Shown: positions 20,012-30,264 of the stretch, piece after piece
How the letters are laid out: every line of letters starts with the position of its first letter
Position numbering within the stretch: position 1 is the stretch's first letter
Assembly: GCF_002073895.1 (NCBI RefSeq)
Contig: NZ_CP012839.1
Location: 161,044-211,788 of the forward strand
From: Candidatus Riesia pediculischaeffi
GTDB taxonomy: Bacteria > Pseudomonadota > Gammaproteobacteria > Enterobacterales > Enterobacteriaceae
Length of the DNA: 50,745 nt
Reading direction: 5' to 3'
The notes under the pieces: model-generated
What the model was told of the DNA's origin: nothing
Databases searched by the model: none
Seen by the model: the letters and a program-made list of their open reading frames with translations, nothing else
Program-made: the position numbers and the translations under genes

Positions 20012-21844
20012 ATGAAAAGAATGTTAATCAACGCTTCTCAGAAGGAAGAACTTCGTGTTGCTATTGTAGATGGTCAGCGTCTTTACGATTTAAATATAGA
20101 AACCATTAGACGAGAAAAAAAAAAATCAAATATATATAAAGGAAAAGTAATTCGACTGGAACCAAGTTTAGGAGCAGCGTTTATAGATTATGGATCAATG
20201 AGACATGGTTTCTTACCGATTAAAGAAATCGCTAAAGAATACTTCTTAAATCAATGCCGTGGAAACCCTAGATTGAACATAAGAGATATTTTGAAAGAAG
20301 GACAAGAAATTATTATTCAAATCAGCAAAGAAGAGAGAGGACATAAGGGTGCATCTCTAACAACTTTCATTAGTTTAGCAGGATGTTATCTGGTATTAAT
20401 GCCGAACAATCCGAAAGCTGGTGGAATATCTAGAAGAATAGAAGGTGAAGATAGAGCAGAGATCAAAGAAATTATACCCTTACTTAATGTTCCAAATGGA
20501 ATGGGTTTGATCGTCCGAACAGCTGGTTTGGGAAAATCAACCGAAGTTTTGCAAAAAGATCTTCAATATCGACTAAATCATTGGGAAGCAATTAAAAAAG
20601 CTTCCTTGAATAAAAATGCTCCGTTTTTAATTCATCAGGAGAGTAACGTCATAATTAGGGCTATTCGAGATCATCTTCATCCGGACGTACAAGAAATTAT
20701 TATAGACGAGTTTGAAACTGTAGAAATGGTTAAAAACCATATTGAATCAATTGGAAGAAAAGAGTTTTCAAACAAAATAAAACATTACAGCGGAAAAATA
20801 CCGATATTTAGTCATTATCAGATCGAATCTCAAATTGAATCAGCTTTTCAAAGGGAAGTTCGTCTGCCATCTGGAGGATCTATAATGATAGATACCACGG
20901 AAGCTTTAACTGCGATCGATGTAAACTCTTCACGATCAACAAAGGGGACAGATATTGAAGAAACCGCATTCAATACTAATTTAGAAGCAGTAGAAGAAAT
21001 TGCGAGACAATTAAGATTACGTGATCTTGGTGGGTTAATAGTGATTGATTTCATTGATATGTCAATTCAAACCCATCAGAGAGAGATAGAAAACAAGATT
21101 CGAGAAGCTGTTCGTAAAGACCGAGCGAAAGTACGATGTTCTAGAATATCTAAATTTGGATTATTAGAGATGTCCAGACAAAGATTAACCTCCTCACTAT
21201 GTGAATCAAGTCATTATATTTGTCCACGTTGCAATGGGTCCGGGACTATCAGAGATGATGAATCTTTATCCTTATCTATCTTGAGAATTATTGAAGAAGA
21301 AGTCTTTAAAGATAACACGCATGAGGTACACGCTATCGTTCCTATTCAGATTGCCTCTTATATATTGAACAAGAAGAGAAACTTTATAAATGATATTGAA
21401 CGTAAGAAGGATGATATCAAAATTATTATAGTTCCGAACAACCGTATACAATCACCTCAATTTAATATCATTAGAATTCGTAAAGGAGAAAGAGTATATT
21501 CTACTAATTATTATCTTGCGAAGTACAACAACTTTGGAAATAATTACCTCTCTTCTGTTCATTCTAATCAAGCAAGGAGAACATACGTCAACAAATCTTC
21601 CATGTTTTCAAACGATCCTTACAAAACAAAATTTAAAAAGATACGAAAGCCTAACATTTTTGAAGATACGGAAAATAGACTGGAGAATATCACTTTCAAA
21701 AGTTTCCTAAAAAATTGTCACCAAAATTGGAATAATTTGATTCTTTACTATAAAAAATTGTATCAATCTCTGTTAAAAAAAATCGAACAAAAGTTAAAAA
21801 ACAGGGAAGATACGGAAAAAAAAGTCGACAACAAGATCATATGA
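20012..21844 (+). CDS. rne: ribonuclease E, catalytic half
   Basis: RNase E starts decay of most mRNAs and processes rRNA and tRNA precursors. From the ATG at 20012 (MKRMLINASQKEELRVAIVD) the protein is 610 residues; E. coli RNase E is 1061. Residues 1 to about 510 align closely with the catalytic domain: S1 domain (NIYKGKVIRLEPSLGAAFID), 5' sensor/RNase H-like region, the DNase I-like site with TAIDVNSS and GGLIVIDFIDM carrying the two metal-binding aspartates, and the zinc-link CPRCNGSG. The last 100 residues are lysine- and asparagine-rich and match nothing I know; the degradosome scaffold that binds RhlB, enolase and PNPase is absent. A segment near the end could form an amphipathic membrane helix. 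A run of 11 A lies at 20115-20125 in frame. Confidence 0.95.
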   Translation: MKRMLINASQKEELRVAIVDGQRLYDLNIETIRREKKKSNIYKGKVIRLEPSLGAAFIDYGSMRHGFLPIKEIAKEYFLNQCRGNPRLNIRDILKEGQEIIIQISKEERGHKGASLTTFISLAGCYLVLMPNNPKAGGISRRIEGEDRAEIKEIIPLLNVPNGMGLIVRTAGLGKSTEVLQKDLQYRLNHWEAIKKASLNKNAPFLIHQESNVIIRAIRDHLHPDVQEIIIDEFETVEMVKNHIESIGRKEFSNKIKHYSGKIPIFSHYQIESQIESAFQREVRLPSGGSIMIDTTEALTAIDVNSSRSTKGTDIEETAFNTNLEAVEEIARQLRLRDLGGLIVIDFIDMSIQTHQREIENKIREAVRKDRAKVRCSRISKFGLLEMSRQRLTSSLCESSHYICPRCNGSGTIRDDESLSLSILRIIEEEVFKDNTHEVHAIVPIQIASYILNKKRNFINDIERKKDDIKIIIVPNNRIQSPQFNIIRIRKGERVYSTNYYLAKYNNFGNNYLSSVHSNQARRTYVNKSSMFSNDPYKTKFKKIRKPNIFEDTENRLENITFKSFLKNCHQNWNNLILYYKKLYQSLLKKIEQKLKNREDTEKKVDNKII

Positions 21845-22555
21845 GGATTTCATGTCAACTTACCGATAGATAAAAAAATGAACTTACGATTTACATGAAA
21901 TAGATGTTTACATTGATAATGCATCTAAAATCGCTCTCTTTCGGTATTTAAAAATTATCTCTTCTGTTTAAATTATGAAAATGTATAGAAAAATTATTTT
22001 TCATTGAACTTCCATAATATTTTTCGATAATTCATTTAAACATCATCTAATGTAACAAAATAAATAACAATCTCCGTATATCATTATGAAATAAAAAGCT
22101 TATCTAAAATTTTAAAAAAACATAACAACTAAGATATATACGAAAATCTATAAAATCCTTCTATCAATATGCGATAGATTAAACGATATATAAAAATCTA
22201 TTTCAAAATCATTCATTGTAGGCATACCTATTAAACTAACTTTCTGAGAAATTCAAAATATTAAATACGACGATTTAAATAAAGTTATAAATTCTATAAA
22301 GGATATTAGTTTTCAATGAACTTCACATTACTACTTTACTATTTTAAAATTTAACCAATCAAATTAAAAATATACACGATTTTTAAAAAAAATAATTTAA
22401 ATCTTGTGATAGACATCATTTTTTTGATCATTTTAAACTAAATATGAACAACCATATCGAACAAACTTATTCATAAAATAATTAAATATCATAGTTTTCA
22501 AAATCGACATCTAAGTGTTATCATCTAATCGTATTTTTTAATTTTTCGAAATCAA
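21845..22555. other. gap between rne and rpmE
   Basis: This 711-base AT-rich stretch at a gene-order breakpoint contains no recognisable gene. It starts with an inverted repeat (listed separately). Stops are dense in every frame. Confidence 0.55.
21847..21901 (+). repeat. inverted repeat just after the rne stop
   Basis: ATTTCATGT (21847-21855) is the perfect reverse complement of ACATGAAAT (21893-21901), with 37 bases between. It begins two bases after the rne stop codon. It could protect the 3' end of rne mRNA or be a chance pairing; no T-run follows, so it is not a standard terminator. Confidence 0.3.
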
Positions 22556-22774
22556 TTACAGCAGCATATCTTTAGAAATATGAAACTTGTTCTTAAATTT
22601 TTCAGCTCTACTTCCAGAGATTAGAGTTCTCTGTTTTCCCGTATAAAAAGAGTGACATTTATTGCAAACATCTAAATTAATATTGGAACGTATGACAGAA
22701 TAAAAAGATATCTTATTTCCACAAGAACAATTTGCAGATATTTTGTAGCATTTAGGATGGATTTTCTTTTTCAT
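22556..22774 (-). CDS. rpmE: 50S ribosomal protein L31
   Basis: The 72-residue protein is the zinc-binding form of L31, which bridges the subunits. It starts MKKKIHPKCYKISANCSCGN (E. coli [20 protein letters not shown]) and keeps LDVCNKCHSFYTGKQR, so the CxC and CxxC zinc ligands are present. Residues after GSRAEKFKNKF are shorter and divergent, as is usual. It is divergent from priA, the E. coli arrangement. Presence of all four cysteines indicates the C+ paralog rather than the zinc-independent YkgM form. Confidence 0.96.
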   Translation of the reverse strand: MKKKIHPKCYKISANCSCGNKISFYSVIRSNINLDVCNKCHSFYTGKQRTLISGSRAEKFKNKFHISKDMLL

Positions 22775-22913
22775 TTTATAGTATATCTCTCACTGTTCTG
22801 CATTGATAACGCACCAATGTTACCATTTTTTTTTAAATATTCAAAATATATCCTATTCGGTATTTTAATCAGATAGGACAAAAATAAATCAGAAAAATTA
22901 TGATAAAATCGAT

Positions 22914-25109
22914 ATGATTACTATTATTCAAGTAGTTTTTTATAAAGAAGTCACTTTTCCACTCGAATATATTTTACCAAACGGTATGTTTCTACCGAAG
23001 AAAGGTTGTCGAGTGTTAGTTCCAATCAAGAAAAGAAAGGTGATAGGTATTGTATGGTCTTGTAAAAAAAAAAATACGGTACGCTATAATAAATTGAAAT
23101 CAATCTACAAAATATTAGATAATGAACCTTTATTTTCGAAAGATATGTGGAAATTGTTGTGTTTGGCCTCTCAATATTATCATCATCCCATAGGATCAGT
23201 TTTATTTAACGCTTTACCTAACATATTAAGAAGAGAGAAATCGTTTCCGGTAAAAATATTCTCTTATTGGAAGATTACTGATAGCGGTATGATCTTTGAA
23301 TCAAATCGTTTAAAAAGATACCCGCAACAAAAAAGAGCTCTAACAATACTTCAATCTAAAATTGCGATAAGTTCAGATGAAGTAAAAAAACTTTCTATCA
23401 ATATCTATTCTCTAAAATCTTTAAAAAAAAAAAAATTAGTTCAACTTTCTAAAAGTTCAAATAATGAAGTATTTTGGAGGAATAATATTGAGGTGTCTGA
23501 AAAAAAACCGAAGTTAAATTTAGAACAGTCTGAAATCGTCAAAAAAATTACTTCAGATAAAATGCTTGTTCCTTGGTTACTAGTAGGAATCACAGGATCC
23601 GGAAAAACGGAAGTATATCTTAGAATAATAGAAAATATATTAATTTCCGGAAAACAAACCCTCATGTTAGTTCCAGAAATTAGCTTAACTCCTCAAACCA
23701 CAAGAAGATTTTACGAAAGATTCAATGTTCCGATCGAAGTACTGCATTCTTCTTTAAACAATCGTGAAAAATTCTTTATTTGGGAACGATCTAAAAACGG
23801 GGAAAATGCAATTATCATCGGAACAAGATCGGCATTATTTACCAACTTTAAAAATCTTGGTCTTATAATAGTAGATGAAGAACATGACAGTTCATACAAG
23901 CAACAACATGGATGGTGCTATCACGCAAGAAATATGGCAATCTGGAGAGCTAAACAAGAAAACATTCCCATTATTATGGGTACAGCAACACCATCTTTAG
24001 AAAGCTTATTTAACGTAGAAATAGGGAAATATAGAAGAATAGATTTAACGAGAAGACCTGAAGGTTATTTACCATCACATCATATTTTTGATCTTAAGGG
24101 AAGACCATCGACATGCAATTTATCTAGATCATTAATTCACAGTATCAAAAATCAAGTTTCTCAAAACAATCAAGTAATGTTATTCTTGAACAGAAGAGGA
24201 TATTCTCCAGTACTTATTTGTCACAAATGTGGATTGGTCTCGGAATGTCTAAGATGTGAACACTATTATACATTGCATAAAAATCAGAAAAAGATAGAGT
24301 GTCATTATTGTAACCAGAGCTTTCCAATTCCGATACAATGTAGCAAATGTAGTTCTACTGACCTCATTTCATTAGGATTCGGTACTGAAAAATTAGAAGA
24401 AAGGATACGTCAAATCTTTCCAAACATACCTGTTGTACGCATTGATAAAGATACGGTAAAAAACACATATCTTCTTAAGGAGAAATTATCTTTGATAAAT
24501 ACCAAGGAAGCAAAAATTCTAATCGGTACACAAATGTTAGCTAAAGGTCATCATTTTTCAAACGTCACTTTGGTAGCTCTGATAGATATTGACGGTGTAT
24601 TTTTTTCCAATGATTATAGAGCTTCAGAAAAATTCGCTCAACTTTTCACACAAGTATCTGGAAGAGCTGGGAGATCTCTAAAAAAAGGAAAAGTGATATT
24701 ACAGACACACCATCCGAATCATCCAGTTCTATCATCTCTTATTAAGAAAGGATACATTGAATTTGCGTTAGAAATTCTAAAAGAGAGAAAAGAATCTCTT
24801 TTACCACCATATAGCAGCCATATAATAATTCGTTCAAGAGATAGAAATGGATCGAACTCCTTAAATTTCTTGACGGAAGTTAGAAAAATCATTCTGAAAC
24901 ACATGGACAATACGAATTTATATCTCAGTAATCCTATACCTTCCACGATACCGAAAAAAAAAGGTTTTTTTCGATGGTTTCTTCTCATTCAACATAGCTC
25001 TAAAATTTTTTTAAATATTATGTTATCTAAAATGATCAAAAAAATTCAAAATATTCCAGAGGGGAAAAACGTTCGTTGGAATATAGATGTAGATCCTATT
25101 GAACACTGA
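22914..25109 (+). CDS. priA: primosomal replication protein N' (helicase PriA)
   Basis: PriA recognises stalled or D-loop forks and reloads the replicative helicase. The 731-residue protein (E. coli 732) has the N-terminal DNA-binding domain (YYHHPIGSVLFNALP), Walker A GITGSGKTE near residue 229, the DEEH box in VDEEHDSSYKQQHGW, GTATPSLESL, the double zinc site (CHKCGLVSECLRC, CHYCNQ, CSKC), and motifs GTQMLAKGHHF and QVSGRAGR. The end, NIDVDPIEH, matches E. coli LDVDPIEG. A 13-A run at 23423-23435 lies in frame. A possible promoter (AGGACA at 22875, TATGAT at 22899) would leave almost no leader before the ATG; this is uncertain. Keeping priA although recBCD is missing from its usual neighbourhood here is notable. 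Confidence 0.96.
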   Translation: MITIIQVVFYKEVTFPLEYILPNGMFLPKKGCRVLVPIKKRKVIGIVWSCKKKNTVRYNKLKSIYKILDNEPLFSKDMWKLLCLASQYYHHPIGSVLFNALPNILRREKSFPVKIFSYWKITDSGMIFESNRLKRYPQQKRALTILQSKIAISSDEVKKLSINIYSLKSLKKKKLVQLSKSSNNEVFWRNNIEVSEKKPKLNLEQSEIVKKITSDKMLVPWLLVGITGSGKTEVYLRIIENILISGKQTLMLVPEISLTPQTTRRFYERFNVPIEVLHSSLNNREKFFIWERSKNGENAIIIGTRSALFTNFKNLGLIIVDEEHDSSYKQQHGWCYHARNMAIWRAKQENIPIIMGTATPSLESLFNVEIGKYRRIDLTRRPEGYLPSHHIFDLKGRPSTCNLSRSLIHSIKNQVSQNNQVMLFLNRRGYSPVLICHKCGLVSECLRCEHYYTLHKNQKKIECHYCNQSFPIPIQCSKCSSTDLISLGFGTEKLEERIRQIFPNIPVVRIDKDTVKNTYLLKEKLSLINTKEAKILIGTQMLAKGHHFSNVTLVALIDIDGVFFSNDYRASEKFAQLFTQVSGRAGRSLKKGKVILQTHHPNHPVLSSLIKKGYIEFALEILKERKESLLPPYSSHIIIRSRDRNGSNSLNFLTEVRKIILKHMDNTNLYLSNPIPSTIPKKKGFFRWFLLIQHSSKIFLNIMLSKMIKKIQNIPEGKNVRWNIDVDPIEH

Positions 25110-25543
25110 AGTTTTAAAAAAGCCAGACCCCCTCAATAAAAGAACGAGTATCCATAATGACATTCATTTGGAAAAATTTTCCCATTATTTTATAATTTCA
25201 TTGTTTTAACATTTCATACAACCTTTCAAGATATCTTTAAAAATCATCGAAATTTTACTGATCTTGTCTCTAAATTATACGATCCCTAGCAAAATGAATA
25301 ATTTTTCATCGTTAGCATATATCAACATGATATGGATCAGAAAACATTTGAAACAAGTACATCGCACCACATAATACTATCTTTATAAAAATCAATATAA
25401 AAAGATCTTGAAATATGTTTTATAAACATTAAAAATGTTGTAGTTGAAAAAAATCCATCCTAGATTTATTATGCCATTTCAATATGGGTTAAAATTATTG
25501 AAACAATACTTTATTATTATAATTATTGTATAGGATCAAGTTT
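25110..25543. other. gap between priA and hslV, former cytR-ftsN position
   Basis: The 434 bases hold no recognisable gene. In E. coli cytR and ftsN lie here. A CTTGAAA at 25408-25414 resembles the -35 of heat-shock (sigma-32) promoters, but no CCCATnT-type -10 follows at the right distance, so I do not call an hslVU heat-shock promoter. Confidence 0.5.
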
Positions 25544-26074
25544 ATGACCACAATTATTAGTGTTCGTCGAAACAAACATGTTGTCATCGGAGGAGATGGT
25601 CAAGCTACCATGGGAAACACAATAATCAAAGGTAACGTTAAAAAAATACGACGTCTCTACCAGGAAAGAGTTATTGCTGGATTCGCCGGTGGAACTGCTG
25701 ACGCTTTCTCTTTGTTTGATCTGTTCGAAAAGAAATTAGAGATCTGTCAGGGACATCTAGTGAAAGCTGCAGTTGAATTGACCAAAGAATGGAGAACAGA
25801 TCGTATGTTAAGAAGATTAGAAGCAATTTTAGCGGTTGCAGATCATGCTAATTCGCTTATTATCACTGGAAACGGTGATGTAATTCAACCAGAGAACAGT
25901 TTAATCGCAATCGGTTCGGGAGGTCCATATGGAAAAGCAGCAGCTCAAGCCATGTTAGAAAATACCAAAATGAGCGCAAGAGATATTACAGAGAAAGCAT
26001 TAAGTATTGCAAGTGAAATCTGCATATATACGAATCATAACTTTAACTTTGAAGAACTTTCTTCAAAATTGTGA
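25544..26074 (+). CDS. hslV: ATP-dependent protease HslV, proteolytic subunit
   Basis: HslV forms the proteasome-like chamber that degrades proteins unfolded by HslU. From the ATG at 25544 the protein is 176 residues, the E. coli length, and begins [10 protein letters not shown]; removal of Met exposes the catalytic N-terminal threonine. [34 protein letters not shown] and [17 protein letters not shown] are conserved. Upstream in-frame alternative starts would block exposure of Thr1 and are rejected. The stop TGA is followed after 11 bases by hslU. Confidence 0.97.
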   Translation: MTTIISVRRNKHVVIGGDGQATMGNTIIKGNVKKIRRLYQERVIAGFAGGTADAFSLFDLFEKKLEICQGHLVKAAVELTKEWRTDRMLRRLEAILAVADHANSLIITGNGDVIQPENSLIAIGSGGPYGKAAAQAMLENTKMSARDITEKALSIASEICIYTNHNFNFEELSSKL

Positions 26075-26085
26075 GGATCAAAGAT

Positions 26086-27426
26086 ATGTCTGAAATGACG
26101 CCTCGAGAAATTGTAAGTGAATTAGACAATTATATTATTGGACAAGAGAAAGCGAAACGCTCTGTTGCTATTGCATTACGTAATCGTTGGCGTCGAATGC
26201 AAATACATGAGAATCTTCGTCAGGAAATCACTCCTAAGAACATACTCATGATAGGTCCTACAGGGGTTGGAAAGACCGAAATCGCTCGTAGATTAGCTAA
26301 ATTAGCTAAAGCACCTTTCATTAAAGTAGAAGCAACAAAATTTACAGAAGTCGGTTACGTTGGAAAAGAAGTAGATTCTATCATTCGAGATCTAACAGAT
26401 GCTGCGGTAAAAATGATTCACTTACAGTCGATAAAAAAGAATAAAACTCGCGCAGAAGGGATAGCAGAAGAAAAAATATTAGATATCTTAGTATCTTCTA
26501 TTTTGAGAAATAGCAACGAATGGAACGAAAAAAAAGAAAAAGATTTTAAAGATATCATCAGAAAATCTACAAGAAAAAAATTAAGAAAAGGTGAATTAGA
26601 TGATCAAGAAATAGAGATAGAAGTATCTACATCTCCTCCTATGGGTATTGAAATTATGGCGCCACCTGGCATGGAAGAAATGACAAGTCAATTACAATCG
26701 ATGTTTCAAAACCTTGCTGGACAAAAGCAGAAATCAAAGAGAATGAGAGTAAAGGAAGCAATTAAAGTTTTAAAAGAAGAAGCTGCAAGGTTGGTTAATC
26801 CGGAAGAATTAAAACAGAAAGCCATAGATACCGTAGAACAAAACGGAATAGTATTTATCGACGAAATAGATAAGATTTGTAGAAAAGGACACTACACTAA
26901 CTCAGATGTATCAAGAGAAGGAGTACAAAGAGATCTTCTCCCTCTAGTAGAGGGTTGCACAGTTTCTACTAAACATGGAATGGTTAAAACGGATCATATC
27001 TTATTTATCGCTTCTGGGGCTTTTCAGGTTTCTAGTCCATCTGATTTAATACCGGAGCTTCAAGGAAGATTACCAATTAGAGTTGAACTACAAGCTTTAA
27101 CGGCAAATGATTTTAAAAGAATTCTCACCGAACCGAATGCTTCATTAACCATGCAGTACAAAGAATTGATGTTGACAGAAGGTTTAAACATCGAGTTTAC
27201 CCAAGATGGGATCAGCAGGATCGCTGAAATCGCTTGGCAAGTAAATGAAAAAACAGAAAATATTGGATCTAGAAGATTACATACGATTCTTGAAAGGTTA
27301 ATGGAAGATCTATCGTTTTCTGCTGATGAAAGAAGTGGGGAAACCATCATAATTGATTCGAACTATGTTTCTTCTCATCTTGATGAACTAGTTTCAGATG
27401 AAGATTTGAGCAGATTTATTTTATGA
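26086..27426 (+). CDS. hslU: ATP-dependent protease HslU, ATPase subunit
   Basis: HslU is the AAA+ unfoldase that feeds HslV. The protein is 446 residues (E. coli 443), starting [20 protein letters not shown]. Walker A is GPTGVGKTE near residue 60, the pore motif is EVGYVGKE, and Walker B is [10 protein letters not shown]. Sensor and arginine-finger segments ([22 protein letters not shown]) are present. The C-terminal peptide EDLSRFIL, which docks into HslV, is intact, so the pair should function. The central I-domain is the most divergent part. GAGG lies upstream of the ATG within the end of hslV; a GTG at 26071 overlapping the hslV stop is less likely. Confidence 0.97.
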   Translation: MSEMTPREIVSELDNYIIGQEKAKRSVAIALRNRWRRMQIHENLRQEITPKNILMIGPTGVGKTEIARRLAKLAKAPFIKVEATKFTEVGYVGKEVDSIIRDLTDAAVKMIHLQSIKKNKTRAEGIAEEKILDILVSSILRNSNEWNEKKEKDFKDIIRKSTRKKLRKGELDDQEIEIEVSTSPPMGIEIMAPPGMEEMTSQLQSMFQNLAGQKQKSKRMRVKEAIKVLKEEAARLVNPEELKQKAIDTVEQNGIVFIDEIDKICRKGHYTNSDVSREGVQRDLLPLVEGCTVSTKHGMVKTDHILFIASGAFQVSSPSDLIPELQGRLPIRVELQALTANDFKRILTEPNASLTMQYKELMLTEGLNIEFTQDGISRIAEIAWQVNEKTENIGSRRLHTILERLMEDLSFSADERSGETIIIDSNYVSSHLDELVSDEDLSRFIL

Positions 27427-27748
27427 GAACTTTATAAAATGAAAGATGATCTTATTGACGATGCAAAAAAATAATCAAAATTAGCTCGTACAATTAAAAG
27501 ATTAGATTCTGATTCGACGATTGTTATCATCTCGATAAAGTTACAAAGCAAACGGTCTCATACGAATATATTGCACATTGAAACATGTTCAGATATCTTG
27601 TATAAGATGAGATGGTGTTCCTAGTTTGTTAATTTGAACGTTGGATAGTTTTTTACATCTGAATCTTATAAGAGGATCTCTTGAAACTATCTTCAAATGA
27701 ACAGATTTTTTAAAAACTACAAATCGACGATATTCTATAGATTGCGAG
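27427..27748. other. gap between hslU and glpK
   Basis: This 322-base stretch replaces menA, rraA, zapB and glpF of the E. coli order. I see no gene, no glpF remnant that I can recognise, and no clear terminator after hslU. Confidence 0.5.
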
Positions 27749-29287
27749 ATGAACAAAATCAAAAAGTATATTTTAGCCTTAGATCAAGGAACTACTTCTT
27801 CAAGAAGCGCGTTATTCGATCATGAGGTCAACTTGTTATCTCTTGCAAAACGTTCGCTATCTCAGATTTGTCCAGAAAAAGGGTGGGTAGAAAACGATCC
27901 CGAAGAAATATGGAGCACACAATATGAAACTATCCTCGAGGTTATTAGAGATGTTCAAATACAGTTCGATCAGATAGTAGGAATCGGAATCTCCAACCAA
28001 AGGGAAACAACCATCGTTTGGGATAAAAAAACTGGAAAGCCTATTTATAATGCGATATCATGGTCATGTCGTAGAACAGAGGAGTTCTGCAAACAGTTGA
28101 AGGAAGAAGAAAAAGAGTTAACCATTTATATTAGGAACAACACGGGATTAAAAGTCAACCCGTATTTTTCTGGTACAAAGTTGCGATGGATATTGGATAA
28201 CGTTGAAAAAGCACGAGAAAGAGCAGAAATTGGAGAGTTGTTGTTTGGAACGGTAGATTCTTGGTTGATCTGGAGGATGACAAATGGAGCATTACACGTT
28301 ACAGATTATACCAATGCTTCTAGGACTATGCTATTTAATATTCGTCGGTTAAGTTGGGATCAAAGGATAATAAATGTATTGAAAATTCCAAAAATCATCT
28401 TACCGAGGGTTTGCTCTTCTTCCAAGATATTCGCAAAAGTTATCTTTTCTAATCTTCAAAGAACAAAAATACCTATATCTAGCGTGATGGGCGATCAACA
28501 GTCTTCTCTGTATGGACAGTTATGTTTTTCATTCGGAGAAACAAAAAGTACCTATGGAACTGGATGTTTTTCTCTGATGAACATTGAAAAAAGATTTTTG
28601 ATTTCAAAGAATGAACTATTAACAACAATTTCATGCGGACCAAAAGGAGAATTTCAATATGCGTTAGAAGGTCCTATACCTTTCGGAGGAGCTTCTATTC
28701 AATGGTTAAAGGATCAAATAAAAATTATTCATTCTTTAGACGACCAATCTATATGGTCAAATATGGTAGATAGTAGCGAAGGTGTATATTTCATTCCAGA
28801 TTCATCGTTCGATTTTGATTCAGAGGATTGGAATCCATTTCTAAAAGGGGCCATAATTGGAATCACAAGGGATTCCAATAGATTTCATATCATCCGAGCA
28901 ATATTAGAGTCCATCACCTTTCAAAATATGGATATTTTAGAATGCATGAAGAAAGATATAGGTCGAAATGATGTATATAGAGAGTTAAAAGTAGACGGTA
29001 ATGCTTCCTGTAATGATATTATGATGCAATTTCAATCAAATATATTAGGAATACCGGTCAAACGTCCAGCAGTTAAAGAGAGATCCATTTTAGGAACGGC
29101 ATTATTAGCTGGAATTACAGTGGGTTTCTGGAAGGATGTGCAAGAGGTCCAATGTAAGATCAACGAACACAAGATCTTTTTTCCTGAGATGACTTCAAAA
29201 GAAGGATATATGAAATATTTAGGATGGAAAAGAATCTATTCTATCTTATCAAATTTAAGAAAATCAGTTCCTAAAGTAGAAAACTAA
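27749..29287 (+). CDS. glpK: glycerol kinase
   Basis: GlpK phosphorylates glycerol to sn-glycerol 3-phosphate. The 512-residue protein (E. coli 502) has the N-terminal phosphate loop ALDQGTTSSRSALFD, the substrate segment GIGISNQRETTIVWDKKTGKP, the adenosine-binding area GDQQSSLYGQLCF with STYGTGCF, and the C-terminal DGNASCNDIMMQFQSNILG and LGTALLAGITVGFW. The E. coli neighbour glpF is missing upstream and glpX downstream. In a symbiont with plsC and pssA this enzyme may provide the glycerol-phosphate backbone for phospholipids from host glycerol; that role is inferred. Confidence 0.96.
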   Translation: MNKIKKYILALDQGTTSSRSALFDHEVNLLSLAKRSLSQICPEKGWVENDPEEIWSTQYETILEVIRDVQIQFDQIVGIGISNQRETTIVWDKKTGKPIYNAISWSCRRTEEFCKQLKEEEKELTIYIRNNTGLKVNPYFSGTKLRWILDNVEKARERAEIGELLFGTVDSWLIWRMTNGALHVTDYTNASRTMLFNIRRLSWDQRIINVLKIPKIILPRVCSSSKIFAKVIFSNLQRTKIPISSVMGDQQSSLYGQLCFSFGETKSTYGTGCFSLMNIEKRFLISKNELLTTISCGPKGEFQYALEGPIPFGGASIQWLKDQIKIIHSLDDQSIWSNMVDSSEGVYFIPDSSFDFDSEDWNPFLKGAIIGITRDSNRFHIIRAILESITFQNMDILECMKKDIGRNDVYRELKVDGNASCNDIMMQFQSNILGIPVKRPAVKERSILGTALLAGITVGFWKDVQEVQCKINEHKIFFPEMTSKEGYMKYLGWKRIYSILSNLRKSVPKVEN

Positions 29288-29451
29288 CCACGAATACAGA
29301 TATATAATAGGAATGAAAAATAATAAAAATATGTTTGCGACAGATAATCATTTTATACAGAACGAAAGTACAAATTCACAACATCCATCCAAATTATTGT
29401 CGTAAAAATAGAATGAATCAGAATATGAAAATTATTTCGAAAGAAGTTGAC

Positions 29452-30198
29452 ATGAAAAAATGGTCGATTGGAAAAGTGATCGAAAATCGATCCTGGAATA
29501 ATCTATTGTTTTCATTAAAGATACGAGCAAATATCGACGCATTTACGGCAGGTCAATTTACGAAATTAGCTTTATTTTTTGGAAAAAATTTCATCCAGAA
29601 ACCATATTCATACGTTAATCCTCCCGCTTCAAAAGATCTTGAGTTTTATATAGTGAATACAAAATCAACTGGATTAAGCGCAAAACTGTCAAATTTAAAA
29701 GATGGGGATTTAATATATGTTGAAAAAAGATCGATGGGAAATTTAACATTGAAAGAAGTTCCAGAATGTAAAATTCTCTGGATGTTGTCTACAGGAACTG
29801 CAGTGGGTCCTTTTTTATCCATTTTACAATCTACTATCGGATTAGAAAGATTTAAAAAGATTATATTAGTTCATTCTGTACGTTATGAGGAAGATTTAAA
29901 CTATTTATCCTTGATGAGAAATCTGGAGAAAAGAAGTGCCGGTAGACTAATGGTGAGAACTGTAGTAAGTAGAGAAAAAGTAAAACATTCGTTATATGGA
30001 AGAATACCGTATCTGATAAAGAATGGAAATCTAGAAGATTCGACGGAAACAAAAATTCATCAGAAAGATAGTCATATTATGATTTGTGGAAATCCAGAAA
30101 TGATACGAGATACGATAGAAATATTAGAAAAAGAAAAGGGAATTAAGCGATATTCTACTGATAAGAAAAGGAACATCACTTTTGAACGATACTGGTGA
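29452..30198 (+). CDS. fpr: ferredoxin/flavodoxin-NADP+ reductase
   Basis: Fpr transfers electrons between NADPH and flavodoxin or ferredoxin, serving radical and iron-sulfur enzymes. From the ATG at 29452 (MKKWSIGKVIENRSWN) the protein is exactly 248 residues, like E. coli Fpr; the frame is open 39 codons further upstream but that part matches nothing. FTAGQFTKLALFF, LEFYIVNTKSTGLSAKL, LWMLSTGTAVGPFLSIL and the C-terminal FERYW are conserved. The FAD motif usually RxYS reads KPYS here (arginine to lysine), a conservative but uncommon change. It follows glpK and precedes tpiA, as in E. coli once glpX and other genes are removed. Confidence 0.95.
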   Translation: MKKWSIGKVIENRSWNNLLFSLKIRANIDAFTAGQFTKLALFFGKNFIQKPYSYVNPPASKDLEFYIVNTKSTGLSAKLSNLKDGDLIYVEKRSMGNLTLKEVPECKILWMLSTGTAVGPFLSILQSTIGLERFKKIILVHSVRYEEDLNYLSLMRNLEKRSAGRLMVRTVVSREKVKHSLYGRIPYLIKNGNLEDSTETKIHQKDSHIMICGNPEMIRDTIEILEKEKGIKRYSTDKKRNITFERYW

Positions 30199-30264
30199 TT
30201 TTAAAAATAAGATGGGTTGATACAAATCGTATTACAGAGAAAAGTAGAGTTCTCGACTCAATCA

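Noticed and set aside
25400..25543. Possible heat-shock promoter before hslV (CTTGAAA at 25408)
   Set aside because: No CCCATnT-like -10 is found 13-17 bases downstream; a 7-base match alone is weak in this composition.
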